A DNA stretch of 64,000 nt from an uncultured Allobosea sp. (GTDB lineage: Bacteria; Pseudomonadota; Alphaproteobacteria; Rhizobiales; Beijerinckiaceae). Positions 18,841-28,576 of this stretch are shown here, one piece after another. A model generated the notes under the pieces. That model worked only from the letters and a program-made list of their open reading frames with translations, had not been told where the DNA came from and made no database searches. The stretch is taken from the NCBI RefSeq assembly GCF_945956895.1, contig NZ_CAMFJF010000001.1, positions 217,611 to 281,610 on the forward strand. The letters are read 5' to 3'. The position numbers and the translations under genes were made by a program. Within the stretch, counting starts at the first letter, position 1, and each line of letters begins with the position of its first letter.

Positions 18841-19854
18841 TCAGCTCGGCTTCCGCTCGACGAAGACGCAACCGTCGAAGCTGAAGACCTCTTCGCCGTG
18901 CTGGTTCGTGCCGGTGTTGCGGTGGAAGAACAGGCCCCATTGCGGCCGCGAGGCGCTCTCGCGCTTGTCCATCACCTCGGAGCGATAGGTGATCCGGTCC
19001 CCGGCGAACACCGGCTTCGTCCAGCGCAGGTTCTTGAACCCGGGGGAGGGGCCGAGTCGCGCCGGGCGATCCGGTGCGGCCGCGAGCTGGCGCTGGCGAT
19101 GCTGGACCATGCAGGCCATCCAGACGGCGGCCGTGTGCCAGCCGGACGCCGCGAGCCGGCCGAAGGAGCTGTTACGCGCTGCCGCCTCGTCCATGTGGAA
19201 GGGCTGTGGATCGAAGCTGCGGGCGAAAGCGACGATTTCCTCTGGCGTGAAGACGAAGCTGCCGAGCTCGTGGCTGTCGCCGACCGAAAGCTCCTCGAAG
19301 AAGCGCGGCGGGCCGGGCGGCTCGGCCGGGTTCTCCAATGGGCTCTCAATCGCCGGGCGTTCGTAGATCGGCGCATGGTCGAGCCAGGGACCGGTCGGGT
19401 GCTTGCCGATGCCGGAGCCCTTGCGGCCGAACATGATCCAGTTGGTCTGCTCGAGGATCGGCTCGTCGCGCTGGTTCAGGAGTTCGAGCCGGAAGCGCAC
19501 GAGGCCCATTTCCGGGCGCGAACGCGACGCCTTGCTTTCCAGTACGGTGCGGCGGGCGCTGACGCTGTCGCCGGGGAGAAGTGGGCGCAGCCACTTCACC
19601 TCGTCGATGCCCGGCGCGCCCATGCTGGCGGCGTCGAGCAGGAAATCCTCCGCCAGCAGGCGCATCAGCAGCGAGCAGCTATGCCAGCCCGAGCCGATCA
19701 GGCGGCCGACGAAGCTCGTCCTGGCGGCCTCCGGATCGACATGGAAATCCTGCGCGTCATAGCGCGAGGCGAAGGCGACGATGTCGTCCTGCAAGACCGC
19801 CAGACTGCGCGAACGTGCGCTCTCGCCTGGAACGAAATCCTCGAAATACGACAT
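18841..19854 (-). CDS. Tandem hot-dog MaoC-family dehydratase
   Basis: 337 residues from the ATG at 19854 (a TTG at 19863 is also in frame). Two MaoC/hydratase-2 hot-dog domains, about 1-145 and 185-335. Both keep the catalytic Asp-His pair: D33..H38 in the first and D215..H220 in the second, each followed by an SGWH motif. MaoC proteins hydrate enoyl-CoA or dehydrate 3-hydroxyacyl-CoA. Substrate is unknown. It starts 14 bases after the ychF stop and so is likely co-transcribed with it, though no functional link is evident. Confidence 0.87.
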   Translation of the reverse strand: MSYFEDFVPGESARSRSLAVLQDDIVAFASRYDAQDFHVDPEAARTSFVGRLIGSGWHSCSLLMRLLAEDFLLDAASMGAPGIDEVKWLRPLLPGDSVSARRTVLESKASRSRPEMGLVRFRLELLNQRDEPILEQTNWIMFGRKGSGIGKHPTGPWLDHAPIYERPAIESPLENPAEPPGPPRFFEELSVGDSHELGSFVFTPEEIVAFARSFDPQPFHMDEAAARNSSFGRLAASGWHTAAVWMACMVQHRQRQLAAAPDRPARLGPSPGFKNLRWTKPVFAGDRITYRSEVMDKRESASRPQWGLFFHRNTGTNQHGEEVFSFDGCVFVERKPS

Positions 19855-19868
19855 CGCCGGCAAGCTCT

Positions 19869-20966
19869 TCAGTTGGCGAAGCGGAAATGCAGGACGTCGC
19901 CGTCGGCTACGACATATTCCTTGCCTTCGAGCCGGAACTTGCCGGCTTCGCGCGCGCCAGCCTCGCCCTTGTGGGTGACGTAGTCGTCAAAGGCGATGGT
20001 CTCGGCGCGGATATAGCCCTTCTCGAAATCGGTATGGATCACGCCGGCGGCCTGCGGCCCCTTGGTGCCCTTCTCGATCGTCCAGGCGCGGGCCTCCTTC
20101 GGGCCGACCGTGAAATAGGTGACGAGATGGAGCAGGGCGTAGCCGGCGCGGATCACGCGGTTCAGGCCGGGTTCGTCGAGGCCGACGGCCTCCAGATACT
20201 CGGTCTGCTCCCCGGCTGGCAGGACGGCGATCTCGCTCTCGATCTTGGCGGAGACGACGACCGCGACAGCGCCTTCCTCGGCGGCGCGCTTCTTCACCAG
20301 TTCGGAGAAGCTGTTGCCCTTGTCGGCGCTGGCTTCCTCGACATTGCAGACATAGAGCACGGGCTTTGACGAAAGCAGGCCGAGCAGCTCGAACGGGCGG
20401 CGCTCCTCAGGCGAAAGCTGGACGAGGCGGGCGGGCTTGCCGTCGCGCAGCAGGGTGAGGCAGCGGTTCATCAGGTCGACCGCTTCCTTGGCCTCCTTGT
20501 CGCCGGACTTGGCCTTCTTCTCCAGCGGCAGCACGCGCTTCTCGAGGCTGTCGAGATCGGCGAGCATCAATTCGGTCTCGATCGTCTCGATATCGTCGAC
20601 CGGCGAGACCTTGCCCTCGACATGGGTGATGTCGCCATCCTCGAAGCAGCGCACGACATGGGCGATGGCGTCGCATTCGCGGATATTGGCGAGGAACTGG
20701 TTGCCCAGCCCTTCGCCGCGCGAGGCGCCGCGCACCAGACCGGCGATGTCGACGAAGGTCAGCCGCGTCGGGATGATCTCCTTGGAGCCGGCGATGGCGG
20801 CGAGCTTCTCAAGCCGCGCGTCGGGCACCGCGACGTCACCGACATTCGGCTCGATCGTGCAGAACGGGTAGTTCGCAGCCTGCGCCGCGGCCGTCTGCGT
20901 CAGCGCGTTGAAGAGGGTCGACTTGCCGACATTCGGCAGGCCGACGATTCCGCATTTGAAACCCAT
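19869..20966 (-). CDS. ychF: Redox-regulated ATPase YchF (Obg family)
   Basis: 365 residues. P-loop GLPNVGKS at 9-16, switch/G3 DIAGLV near 73, and NVEE (208-211) where GTPases have NKxD, the change that gives YchF its ATP preference. A coiled-coil insert (about 140-165) and C-terminal TGS domain are present. YchF binds ribosomes and modulates translation and oxidative-stress responses. The order rplY-pth-ychF is common in proteobacteria; here a plus-strand gene sits between pth and ychF. Confidence 0.96.
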   Translation of the reverse strand: MGFKCGIVGLPNVGKSTLFNALTQTAAAQAANYPFCTIEPNVGDVAVPDARLEKLAAIAGSKEIIPTRLTFVDIAGLVRGASRGEGLGNQFLANIRECDAIAHVVRCFEDGDITHVEGKVSPVDDIETIETELMLADLDSLEKRVLPLEKKAKSGDKEAKEAVDLMNRCLTLLRDGKPARLVQLSPEERRPFELLGLLSSKPVLYVCNVEEASADKGNSFSELVKKRAAEEGAVAVVVSAKIESEIAVLPAGEQTEYLEAVGLDEPGLNRVIRAGYALLHLVTYFTVGPKEARAWTIEKGTKGPQAAGVIHTDFEKGYIRAETIAFDDYVTHKGEAGAREAGKFRLEGKEYVVADGDVLHFRFAN

Positions 20967-21174
20967 GATCGCCTGTTCCGTTGCCCGTGGCGGAGAAACC
21001 GCGATTGGGCGTGAAGCTTTGAAAGTTGCGGCCTTATTGGGGGGCCTGCGCGATAAAGACAAGTGCCGCGGGCCTTATGGCGGCTACGTCCCTCACGCGA
21101 ACGTGCATGGCGGCGGGGTGGATGCGGGTGCTGGATCGGCCCGACCCCGTTGCCGTGTCATTCGGAGCCTCGTC

Positions 21175-21780
21175 ATGAAGCGTTTTCGTCTCGCTCTCGC
21201 CCTCCCGGTCTTCGCCCTTGTCGGCGGCATTGCCGCGGCCCAGGCACCGGGGACGCGGCTGCGCGGCACCGTCGAACGGATGCAGGGCATGTCGCTGGAG
21301 CTCAAGGCTGCGGACGGGAGGGACATCAAGGTCGCGCTTGCGCCGGGCTTCTCGGTCGGCGGCATGGTGGCCGCGAAAGGCTCCGATATCGCCAAGGGCA
21401 GCTTCATCGGCGTCGGGGCGAAGCCGCAACCGGATGGAACGCTGTTGGCCGTGCAGGTGGTGATCTTCCCCGAGTCGATGCGCGGTACCGGCGAGGGGCA
21501 TCGGCCCTGGGGCGTGCTGCCGGATGCGACCATGACCAATGCGACGGTGGCCGAGACGGTCTCGCGGGTCGATGGCGCCAATCTGGTGCTGAACTATCCC
21601 GGCGGCGAGCAGAAGGTCGCGATCACGCCGGAGGCGACGATCCTGATGGCCGCGCCGGCCGAAGCGAGCGAACTGAAGCCCGGCGCGCAGGTCGCGATGA
21701 CGGCGAACCGTCAGGCGGATGGCAGCTACAGCACGAGCCGGGTGACGGTGGCGAAGGCGGGGGCGAAGCTGCCGCTCTGA
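21175..21780 (+). CDS. Hypothetical secreted protein (DUF5666-like beta repeats)
   Basis: 201 residues with a clear signal peptide (1-22, ending AAA). The mature part looks like two OB/beta-type units: the first starts GTRLRGTVERMQGMSLELKA, the second has VDGANLVLNYPGGEQKVAI. Each alternates short strands with G-V and P-D-G turns, reminiscent of DUF5666 proteins. The ATG has GGAG 8 bases upstream. It is encoded alone on the plus strand between ychF and pth. Function unknown; probably periplasmic. Confidence 0.75.
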   Translation: MKRFRLALALPVFALVGGIAAAQAPGTRLRGTVERMQGMSLELKAADGRDIKVALAPGFSVGGMVAAKGSDIAKGSFIGVGAKPQPDGTLLAVQVVIFPESMRGTGEGHRPWGVLPDATMTNATVAETVSRVDGANLVLNYPGGEQKVAITPEATILMAAPAEASELKPGAQVAMTANRQADGSYSTSRVTVAKAGAKLPL

Positions 21781-21801
21781 GGTGAAGGGTTGAGATTGGG
21801 C

Positions 21802-21915
21802 CGTCATCCCGGACAAGCCGCCTTTGGCGGCGCTGATTCGGGATCCATGCCTGAGCGTTTCCGATGAAGGCTCAGGCATGGATCCCGGGTCTCCCGTTGG
21901 TCGCCCGGGATGACG
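21802..21915. repeat. Palindromic intergenic repeat, family A copy 2
   Basis: Ends cgtcatcccgg / ccgggatgacg. A perfect internal inverted repeat, gatccatgcctgagc / gctcaggcatggatc, forms the arm tip. It lies between the convergent hypothetical gene and pth. Confidence 0.87.
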
Positions 21916-21948
21916 ATGCGTTTCGTCGCCACCCCGGAAGAGCAGGCC

Positions 21949-22563
21949 TCAGCCTTCGCTCTTCTCCCCAAGCCGCTTCACGGCGGCGTGGCCGCGCGCG
22001 TCCATGAAGAGATGGACCTTGTTCTGGAAGCCGGTGTCGTCATGGGCTGCGAGAAGGGCTGCGTGGTCGGCACAGGCGGTGCAGAGATCCTCGACCCAGG
22101 GCTGCTCGGCCTTGCCGAAATCGTTGAGCACATAGGCGTGGACCAGGGCCTTGTCGCCGGGATGGCCGATGCCCATCCGCACGCGGCGATAGTCGTTGCC
22201 GATCGCCGCGGTGGTCGAGCGCAGGCCGTTATGGCCGGCGTTGCCGCCGCCGAGCTTCACGCGCAGCTTGGCGGGCGCGAGGTCGAGTTCGTCATGGAAG
22301 ACGACGACATCGGCGGGCGCGATCTTGAAGAAGCGCGCGGCCTCGCCGATCGCGCGGCCCGACTCGTTCATATAAGTCTGCGGCTTGAGCAGGATGACCT
22401 TTTCGCCGCCGATCGTCGCCTCGCAGGCCTCGGCCTGGAAACGGGAGCGCCAGGGCGAAGCGCGGTGCAGGCGCGCGATCTCGTCCACGGCCATGAAGCC
22501 GATATTGTGCCGGTTGCGGGCATAGCGCGCGCCGGGATTGCCGAGGCCGGCGAAGATCAGCAT
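21949..22563 (-). CDS. pth: Peptidyl-tRNA hydrolase
   Basis: 204 residues, the normal bacterial length. Releases tRNA from peptidyl-tRNA that drops off ribosomes. The N-terminus FAGLGNPG and the catalytic His in NRHNIGF (H19) are present, as are [15 protein letters not shown] and the [12 protein letters not shown] loop. It follows rplY with a 147-base gap that contains a terminator-like hairpin. Confidence 0.97.
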   Translation of the reverse strand: MLIFAGLGNPGARYARNRHNIGFMAVDEIARLHRASPWRSRFQAEACEATIGGEKVILLKPQTYMNESGRAIGEAARFFKIAPADVVVFHDELDLAPAKLRVKLGGGNAGHNGLRSTTAAIGNDYRRVRMGIGHPGDKALVHAYVLNDFGKAEQPWVEDLCTACADHAALLAAHDDTGFQNKVHLFMDARGHAAVKRLGEKSEG

Positions 22564-22636
22564 GGCGGGACTCCGGCAGGCTTGTCAGTTCAGCATCGGC
22601 TTCGTCCAGAAACCAGGTTTCGGTCCGATGCCATAG

Positions 22637-22664
22637 CAAAACGGCCGGGGGGGGACCCGGCCGT
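22637..22664 (-). terminator. Probable terminator between rplY and pth
   Basis: Inverted repeat acggccggg / acccggccgt around a G-rich loop; on the minus strand it is followed by TTTT. A second hairpin, ggcgcc-caca-ggcgcc (22690-22705), lies just 3' of the rplY stop. Confidence 0.65.
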
Positions 22665-22710
22665 CGCGTGATCGTTCCGGATGGAAGCGGCGCCCACAGG
22701 CGCCGTTTCA

Positions 22711-23325
22711 TCAGGCCTTGGCTTCGGTCTCGGCAGCCGCGTCGGCGGCCGGCTCGGCCTCGACGGTCGGCGCGGAGATCGTGACGATCGTGGCCTCGGC
22801 GCCGATGGTGAGCTTGGCCCCGGCCGGGAGCTTGATCGCATCGGCATGGATCGAGGCGCCGACGTTCAGGCCGGCGACCGACACGTCGATGGACTCCGGA
22901 ATGCTGTCCGGCTCGACGGTGACTTCGAGGGCATGCTCGACGATCTGGACCAGGCCGCCGGCCTTGACGCCGGGGCTCTTCTCCTGACCGACGACGTGAA
23001 CCGGGACCTGGACCGTGACGGTCTGGCCCTTGGCGACGCGCAGGAAGTCGACATGGATCGGGAAATCCTTGACCGGGTCGAGCTGGTAATCGCGCGGAAT
23101 GACGCGCTGCTTCTTACCGGCGACGCTGATCTCGAAGATCGTGGTCAGGAAGTGGCCGCCGAAAATCAGCTGGCGGGTCTTGTTGGCGTCGAGCGCGATG
23201 GCTTCGGGAGCGGCGCCCCCACCATAGATCACGGCAGGCGTCTGGCCCTGGCGGCGAACAGCACGGGCGGCCCCCTTGCCGACCTGTGCGCGCGCCGAAG
23301 CCTCGATTTGCTTCACGGCGGTCAT
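22711..23325 (-). CDS. rplY: 50S ribosomal protein L25 (general stress protein Ctc type)
   Basis: 204 residues: N-terminal 5S-rRNA-binding L25 domain (about 1-95) and C-terminal TL5/Ctc beta domain (about 96-185), ending in an Ala/Glu-rich tail. Typical stretches: KGAARAVRRQGQTPAVIYG and PRDYQLDPVKDFPIHVDF. An AAGGA ribosome-binding site lies upstream of the ATG at 23325. The leader carries a strong hairpin. Next gene downstream is pth. Confidence 0.96.
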   Translation of the reverse strand: MTAVKQIEASARAQVGKGAARAVRRQGQTPAVIYGGGAAPEAIALDANKTRQLIFGGHFLTTIFEISVAGKKQRVIPRDYQLDPVKDFPIHVDFLRVAKGQTVTVQVPVHVVGQEKSPGVKAGGLVQIVEHALEVTVEPDSIPESIDVSVAGLNVGASIHADAIKLPAGAKLTIGAEATIVTISAPTVEAEPAADAAAETEAKA

Positions 23326-23340
23326 GTTGGATGTCCTTGA

Positions 23341-23373
23341 CTTGTAAAATGACAAGGCCGCCTCAGGGCGGCC
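23341..23373 (-). promoter_or_regulatory. Hairpin in the rplY leader
   Basis: On the minus strand GGCCGCC-ctga-GGCGGCC is followed by ttgtcatttt and a small second stem CTTGT/ACAAG, all within 50 bases of the rplY start. It could be a terminator of upstream transcription or an attenuator; the sequence does not decide. Confidence 0.5.
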
Positions 23374-23460
23374 ATCGGATGGCGCGCTCAGAGCCTCCAA
23401 GGGTGTCAGCCGAGCGCGAGGGTGCTCATAGGCGAAAACGGCCGCGATCTCAAGCCCGGC

Positions 23461-25308
23461 TCAGGCCGCGTTCGCGACGAGGCCTGGAACGGTCGCATGC
23501 GCCGGCCGGGCGAAGCACCGCAGCCATTCGCGGATCACCGAAGCGGGGACCGGCGGGGAATACAGATAGCCCTGGCCGTGGCGGCAGCCCATTTCGGCGA
23601 GGCGCTCGGCCTGTTCCTGCGTCTCGATGCCCTCCGCGACGATCTTCATGCCGAGGCGGCTGGTCATCGTCAGCAGCGCCTCGATGATGATCTCGCTGCG
23701 CGTGCCGCTATCGATCGAGCCGACGAAGGAGCGGTCGATCTTGATGATGTCGATCGGGAAATCGAGCAGATGGGTCAGCGAGGCGAAGCCGGTGCCGAAA
23801 TCGTCGAGTGCGACCGGCGAGCCGCAGGCGCGCAGCGCTTCCATGGTGCGCGCGACGCCGTCCTTGCGGCCGCCCATGAAAACCTGCTCGGTAACCTCGA
23901 CCACGAGATGCTGCATCGGCACTGCGGCCTTCTCCAGGATGCGGGCGGCGCGCTGGACCAGATCGCCCTTCTGGAAATCGGCCGAGGTGACGTTGATCGC
24001 GACATGCTGGAAGTTCAGGCCGCCCGCACGCCACTCGGCCATGTCGGCGGCGACCGCCGTCAGCATCTGGGTGGTGGTGCGATGGGCAATCTTCGGGTCA
24101 CGGAGCGCGTCCTGGAATTCGCCGGCGCTGACGATGCGGCCGTCGTCGAGGCGCATCCGGGCCAGGGCCTCCAGGCCGACGACCTCGGTCGTGTCGAGCC
24201 GGATGATCGGCTGATAATAGGGGATGATGCGTTCGTCGCCGAGCGCGTCGTTGACATCACGACGAACGCTGATGCGCTGCATCATGGCGCTGCGCAATTT
24301 CCTGCGGAAGCGGATATAGCGGCCGCGTCGGGTTTCCTTGGCGTGGTAGAGCGCGAGATCGGCGTTCTGTCGGAGCGTGACGCTGTCCGGCCCGTCCGCT
24401 CCGGCGAGGGCTCCGCCGATGGTGATGCCGGGTTGCAGGCTGTGCCCGTCATGATCGAGCGGCTGTGCCATCGCCCCCAGGGCCGCCGAGGCGAGGGCGC
24501 GCATGCGAACCGGCCCCTCGCAATCGGGGATGAGAACGGCGAATTCGTCGCCGCCGATCCGGCAGGTCAGGCAGCCCGTCAGCGCTGCGTCCAGCCGCTC
24601 TCCGACCTGGGCGATCAAGGCGTCTCCGGCCGCGTGACCGAGCGTGTCGTTGACCAGCTTGAGATGGTCGATATCGATCAGCATCAGCCCGTAGCGGCGG
24701 CCGGCGGCGCTCATCTCGGCGATGGCGCCGTTGAACTGGCTGCGGTTCGGCAGGCCGGTCAGCGTGTCGAAATAGGCGAGCCGGTGATTGCGGGCGCGGA
24801 CCTCGTCATGCTCGATGGCGATGGCGCAGAGATGGACGCAGGTCGTGACGATCTGGCGTTCGAGTGCCCGGGCGCGGCGCGGTCTGGTGAAATAGAAGGC
24901 GAAGGCGCCGACGACGCGCCCGTCGCGCGCCTTGATCGGTGTCGACCAGCAGGCACGCAGCCCGAGCGGCAGGACGAGGCTGGCATAGGGCTCCCAAAGC
25001 GGGTCGGTGGCGATATCCGTAACCTCGACCGGTGCGCCGCGATGGACAGCGGTTCCGCAGGAGCCCACTTGGGGGCCGGCAGGCAAGTCTTTGATACAGC
25101 TGACATAATGGGCCGGCAGGCTCGGAGATGCGAGGGGCTGGAGGCGTTGCTGGTCGTCGACGGTCACGACCGAGCAGATGACGCCAGGCGAGATCGCCTC
25201 GGCGCGATGGCACAGGCGCTCCATACACGCGGCCAGCGGCTCACCGCGCGCGATATCTTCAAGAATATCGTTCTGGAGAGCCTGTAGGCGGCCCGAAGGT
25301 CTGGTCAC
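23461..25308 (-). CDS. GAF-GGDEF-EAL bifunctional c-di-GMP enzyme
   Basis: 615 residues from a GTG. N-terminal GAF domain (about 10-165; SCGTAVHRGAPVEVTDI is typical), then GGDEF (about 170-335) with intact IGGDEF, then EAL (about 350-595) with intact EALAR, INVTSADF, DDFGTGFASL, KIDRSFV and AEGIET. Both catalytic sites appear competent; no RxxD I-site precedes GGDEF. Soluble, so the GAF domain likely senses a cytoplasmic ligand. It lies between the queC-VUT pair and rplY. Confidence 0.93.
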   Translation of the reverse strand: MTRPSGRLQALQNDILEDIARGEPLAACMERLCHRAEAISPGVICSVVTVDDQQRLQPLASPSLPAHYVSCIKDLPAGPQVGSCGTAVHRGAPVEVTDIATDPLWEPYASLVLPLGLRACWSTPIKARDGRVVGAFAFYFTRPRRARALERQIVTTCVHLCAIAIEHDEVRARNHRLAYFDTLTGLPNRSQFNGAIAEMSAAGRRYGLMLIDIDHLKLVNDTLGHAAGDALIAQVGERLDAALTGCLTCRIGGDEFAVLIPDCEGPVRMRALASAALGAMAQPLDHDGHSLQPGITIGGALAGADGPDSVTLRQNADLALYHAKETRRGRYIRFRRKLRSAMMQRISVRRDVNDALGDERIIPYYQPIIRLDTTEVVGLEALARMRLDDGRIVSAGEFQDALRDPKIAHRTTTQMLTAVAADMAEWRAGGLNFQHVAINVTSADFQKGDLVQRAARILEKAAVPMQHLVVEVTEQVFMGGRKDGVARTMEALRACGSPVALDDFGTGFASLTHLLDFPIDIIKIDRSFVGSIDSGTRSEIIIEALLTMTSRLGMKIVAEGIETQEQAERLAEMGCRHGQGYLYSPPVPASVIREWLRCFARPAHATVPGLVANAA

Positions 25309-25414
25309 GACATGTCCGGCCGGGTTCGTCGAAGAACCGGCTTCCTATCGGGGATGCCTTAAGTTCAGGTTGAGGAGCCGCTTCAAAGTTTGCGTGGGGT
25401 TGTGGTGCCCGGAT

Positions 25415-25978
25415 TCAGGCCGCAACAAGGCCCAGCCGCTCGTCGCGGCGCCGCAGCAGATGCATCAGCGGCAGCGCGAGCAGCACCATCCAGGCCTTGC
25501 CGATGATCTGGCCGGCGAGGAAGTCGAGGCTGCCGAAGGCGAGATACAGGAAGACGAGGCTGTCGACGACGAGGCCGATGACGCTGGACGCGAAGACGGC
25601 CGTGACGAAGCGCCGGCGCTGGAGCGGCGTGTAGACCGCGAAATCGGCAAGCTCCGACAGCAAGAAGGCGGCAACCGAGGCCAGCACGATGGCCGGCGGC
25701 GCTAGCATCGCCGAGATCAGCGCGCCCGCCGCGATGGCGCCGAGGCCGGCGAGCGGGCCGAGGCGGCGCTGGACGATGTCGCGGAGTACGAGGGCAAGCC
25801 CGACCATCAGGACGCCGCTCGGCGCCATGATGCCCGGCCAGACCGGGACGAGGCAGGGACCATTCGGCACGCAGACCGCGCCGGCATTGCCGATCATCCA
25901 GTTGGCGGCGGGAATGGTCAGGCCGAACAGGACGAGGGCGATAACGCCTTCCGTCAGGCGCTGGCGGTCACGGGTCAT
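25415..25978 (-). CDS. VUT family (DUF165/YhhQ-like) probable queuosine-precursor transporter
   Basis: 187 residues with about five or six membrane helices. VUT/YhhQ family features include [38 protein letters not shown] and a C-terminal GQIIGKAWM. YhhQ-family proteins carry preQ0/preQ1 or related 7-deazaguanines. The ATG overlaps the queC TGA by 4 bases, so it is translationally coupled to the preQ0 synthase gene, which strongly supports a queuosine role. Confidence 0.87.
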   Translation of the reverse strand: MTRDRQRLTEGVIALVLFGLTIPAANWMIGNAGAVCVPNGPCLVPVWPGIMAPSGVLMVGLALVLRDIVQRRLGPLAGLGAIAAGALISAMLAPPAIVLASVAAFLLSELADFAVYTPLQRRRFVTAVFASSVIGLVVDSLVFLYLAFGSLDFLAGQIIGKAWMVLLALPLMHLLRRRDERLGLVAA

Positions 25979-26694
25979 GGAATAAGTCCAGTGTCATCGG
26001 GGGCTGCGAGATAGGCCGCGAAGCCTTTTGCTCGCAAATCGCATGCCGGGCAATGGCCGCAGCCGTAACCCCAGTCATGCCGGGTCGTCCTGTCGCCGAG
26101 ATAGCAGCTGTGGCTGTCCTCGATCACAAGGTTGAGCAGGGGCTCACCGCCGATCGCGCGAGCGAGCGCGAAGGTCTGCGCCTTGTCGCGCCACATCAGA
26201 GGCGTATGCAGCACGAGCCGGCGGTCGAGCCCGAGGCCAAGCGCGACCTGCATCGCCTTGATCGTGTCGTCGCGGCAATCCGGATAACCGGAATAGTCGG
26301 TCTCGCAGACGCCGAGCACGATGTGCTTGAGGTCGCGGCGATAGGCGAGGGCCGCGGCAAAGGTCAGGAAGATCAGGTTGCGGCCGGGCACGAAGGTCGT
26401 GGGCAGGCCGGTCTCGGCAAAGGCGATCTCGGTCTCGCGGGTCAAGGCCGTCTCGGAGATCGCGCCGAGCGCCTTGAGATCGACGACATGATCGGGACCA
26501 AGCCGCTTGGCATAGCGGGCCGAGAGCGCCGGCAGCTTGGCGCGGATCGTCTCGCGGCATTCCATCTCGATGCGATGGCGCTGGCCGTAGTCGAAGCCGA
26601 TCGTCTCGACCGTCTCGAAGCGGTCGAGCGCCCAGGCCAGGGCCGTGGTGGAGTCCTGGCCGCCGGAGAACAGGACGAGGGCGCGGGAGGTCAT
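25975..26694 (-). CDS. queC: 7-cyano-7-deazaguanine synthase
   Basis: 239 residues from the ATG at 26694. Converts 7-carboxy-7-deazaguanine to preQ0 with ATP and ammonia, a step in queuosine biosynthesis. The PP-loop SGGQDST is at 10-16. The zinc site has four Cys near the C-terminus (about C197, C212, C215, C218, in CYLGDR and CGHCPAC). First gene of a two-gene unit with the VUT transporter; queD, queE and queF are not in the window. Confidence 0.95.
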   Translation of the reverse strand: MTSRALVLFSGGQDSTTALAWALDRFETVETIGFDYGQRHRIEMECRETIRAKLPALSARYAKRLGPDHVVDLKALGAISETALTRETEIAFAETGLPTTFVPGRNLIFLTFAAALAYRRDLKHIVLGVCETDYSGYPDCRDDTIKAMQVALGLGLDRRLVLHTPLMWRDKAQTFALARAIGGEPLLNLVIEDSHSCYLGDRTTRHDWGYGCGHCPACDLRAKGFAAYLAAPDDTGLIP

Positions 26695-26704
26695 CGCTGT
26701 GTCG

Positions 26705-26805
26705 CCGTCATTGCAAGGAGCGTAGCGACGAAGCAATCCACGGGGACCGGGTCGAACGGTTCAGCCCAGTCTTTCTGGATTGCTTCGCTGCGCTCGCAAT
26801 GACGG
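26705..26805. repeat. Long hairpin repeat, family B
   Basis: Left arm ccgtcattgcaaggagcg and aagcaatcca; right arm tggattgctt and cgctcgcaatgacgg. The arms are nearly complementary, with a loop near 26741-26770. It lies between queC and prs. Similar 'attgcttcgctgcgctcgcaatgac' elements are common in Hyphomicrobiales; only one copy is in this window. Confidence 0.8.
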
Positions 26806-26818
26806 AGAGCGCGCATGC

Positions 26819-27763
<945 letters not shown>

Positions 27764-27948
27764 GCCGTAGCGCACCGTTGCATTAAGGCTGAGCAGGGAG
27801 GGCCGGCATTGCCGGCTCAATTCGAACGGCTCTTAACAGCGCGGTCGGAAGGAGTCGACCGCTGCAGTGCAATATCGACCGGTAAAAAGCGCAGGGCGCT
27901 GCGCCGTGACCCGGAAACCACTGACGCAGCGTCGCTGCGCCGCTCGTG

Positions 27949-28515
27949 TCAGCTCTTCTTCTTCTTCTCGTCCGTCGCGGCGATGCTGGTGCCGGCCTTG
28001 GCAGGCTTCGCGGGCTTCTCGTCGACGGTGAGCGTCTCGACGCCCGGCGCGGTGACGAGGAAGCCGGCGATCGCGTCCATCGAATCCGAGGCAGCCTTTG
28101 CGACGATCGTCCGGTCGATGCCGGCCCAGGGGTCAGAGCCGCCGCTGCGCTTGCCGATGCTCTCGCCCTGCACGCGCTGGGCGCGCTGCTTGGTCGAATC
28201 GTAGACGTCCCAGACGAAGGCGAGCGAGGTCTGGCCGTCCTCGGTCGGCTGGGCCGTGAGATAGCCCTTGACGCGGAAACGCGCCGGCTTGTTGCCGGGG
28301 ACGATCTCCATCTTGCGCTCGGCCGCAGCCTCGCCGAGCAGGCCGGCGAAGCTGGTGGTGACGTTTTCCGGCGCGCCGGAGATGCTCTGCACCGAGACCG
28401 GGACGCCGGGCGCATCGACGCGCGGACGGGCCGCGGTCTGGGTGGTTTCCTGGCAACCGGCGACAGCAAGCGCCAAAACCGGCCCCAGAACGAGGCCGCT
28501 AAAACGGTTGATCAT
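27949..28515 (-). CDS. Putative lipoprotein, function unknown
   Basis: 188 residues. The N-terminus is a lipoprotein signal with lipobox ending V-A-G-C (Cys21), so the mature protein is probably lipid-anchored. The central domain (about 55-140) has KPARFRVKGYLTAQPTEDG and FVWDVYD, suggesting a beta-rich fold. The C-terminus is Lys/Ala-rich and ends DEKKKKS. Monocistronic on the minus strand between prs and the M24 gene. Confidence 0.8.
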   Translation of the reverse strand: MINRFSGLVLGPVLALAVAGCQETTQTAARPRVDAPGVPVSVQSISGAPENVTTSFAGLLGEAAAERKMEIVPGNKPARFRVKGYLTAQPTEDGQTSLAFVWDVYDSTKQRAQRVQGESIGKRSGGSDPWAGIDRTIVAKAASDSMDAIAGFLVTAPGVETLTVDEKPAKPAKAGTSIAATDEKKKKS

Positions 28516-28576
28516 GACGCCTCCCGCCCTTTGGGCTGTGGACTGCTTCGAGATTCCCTGCGCCGCTGTTCTAGGC

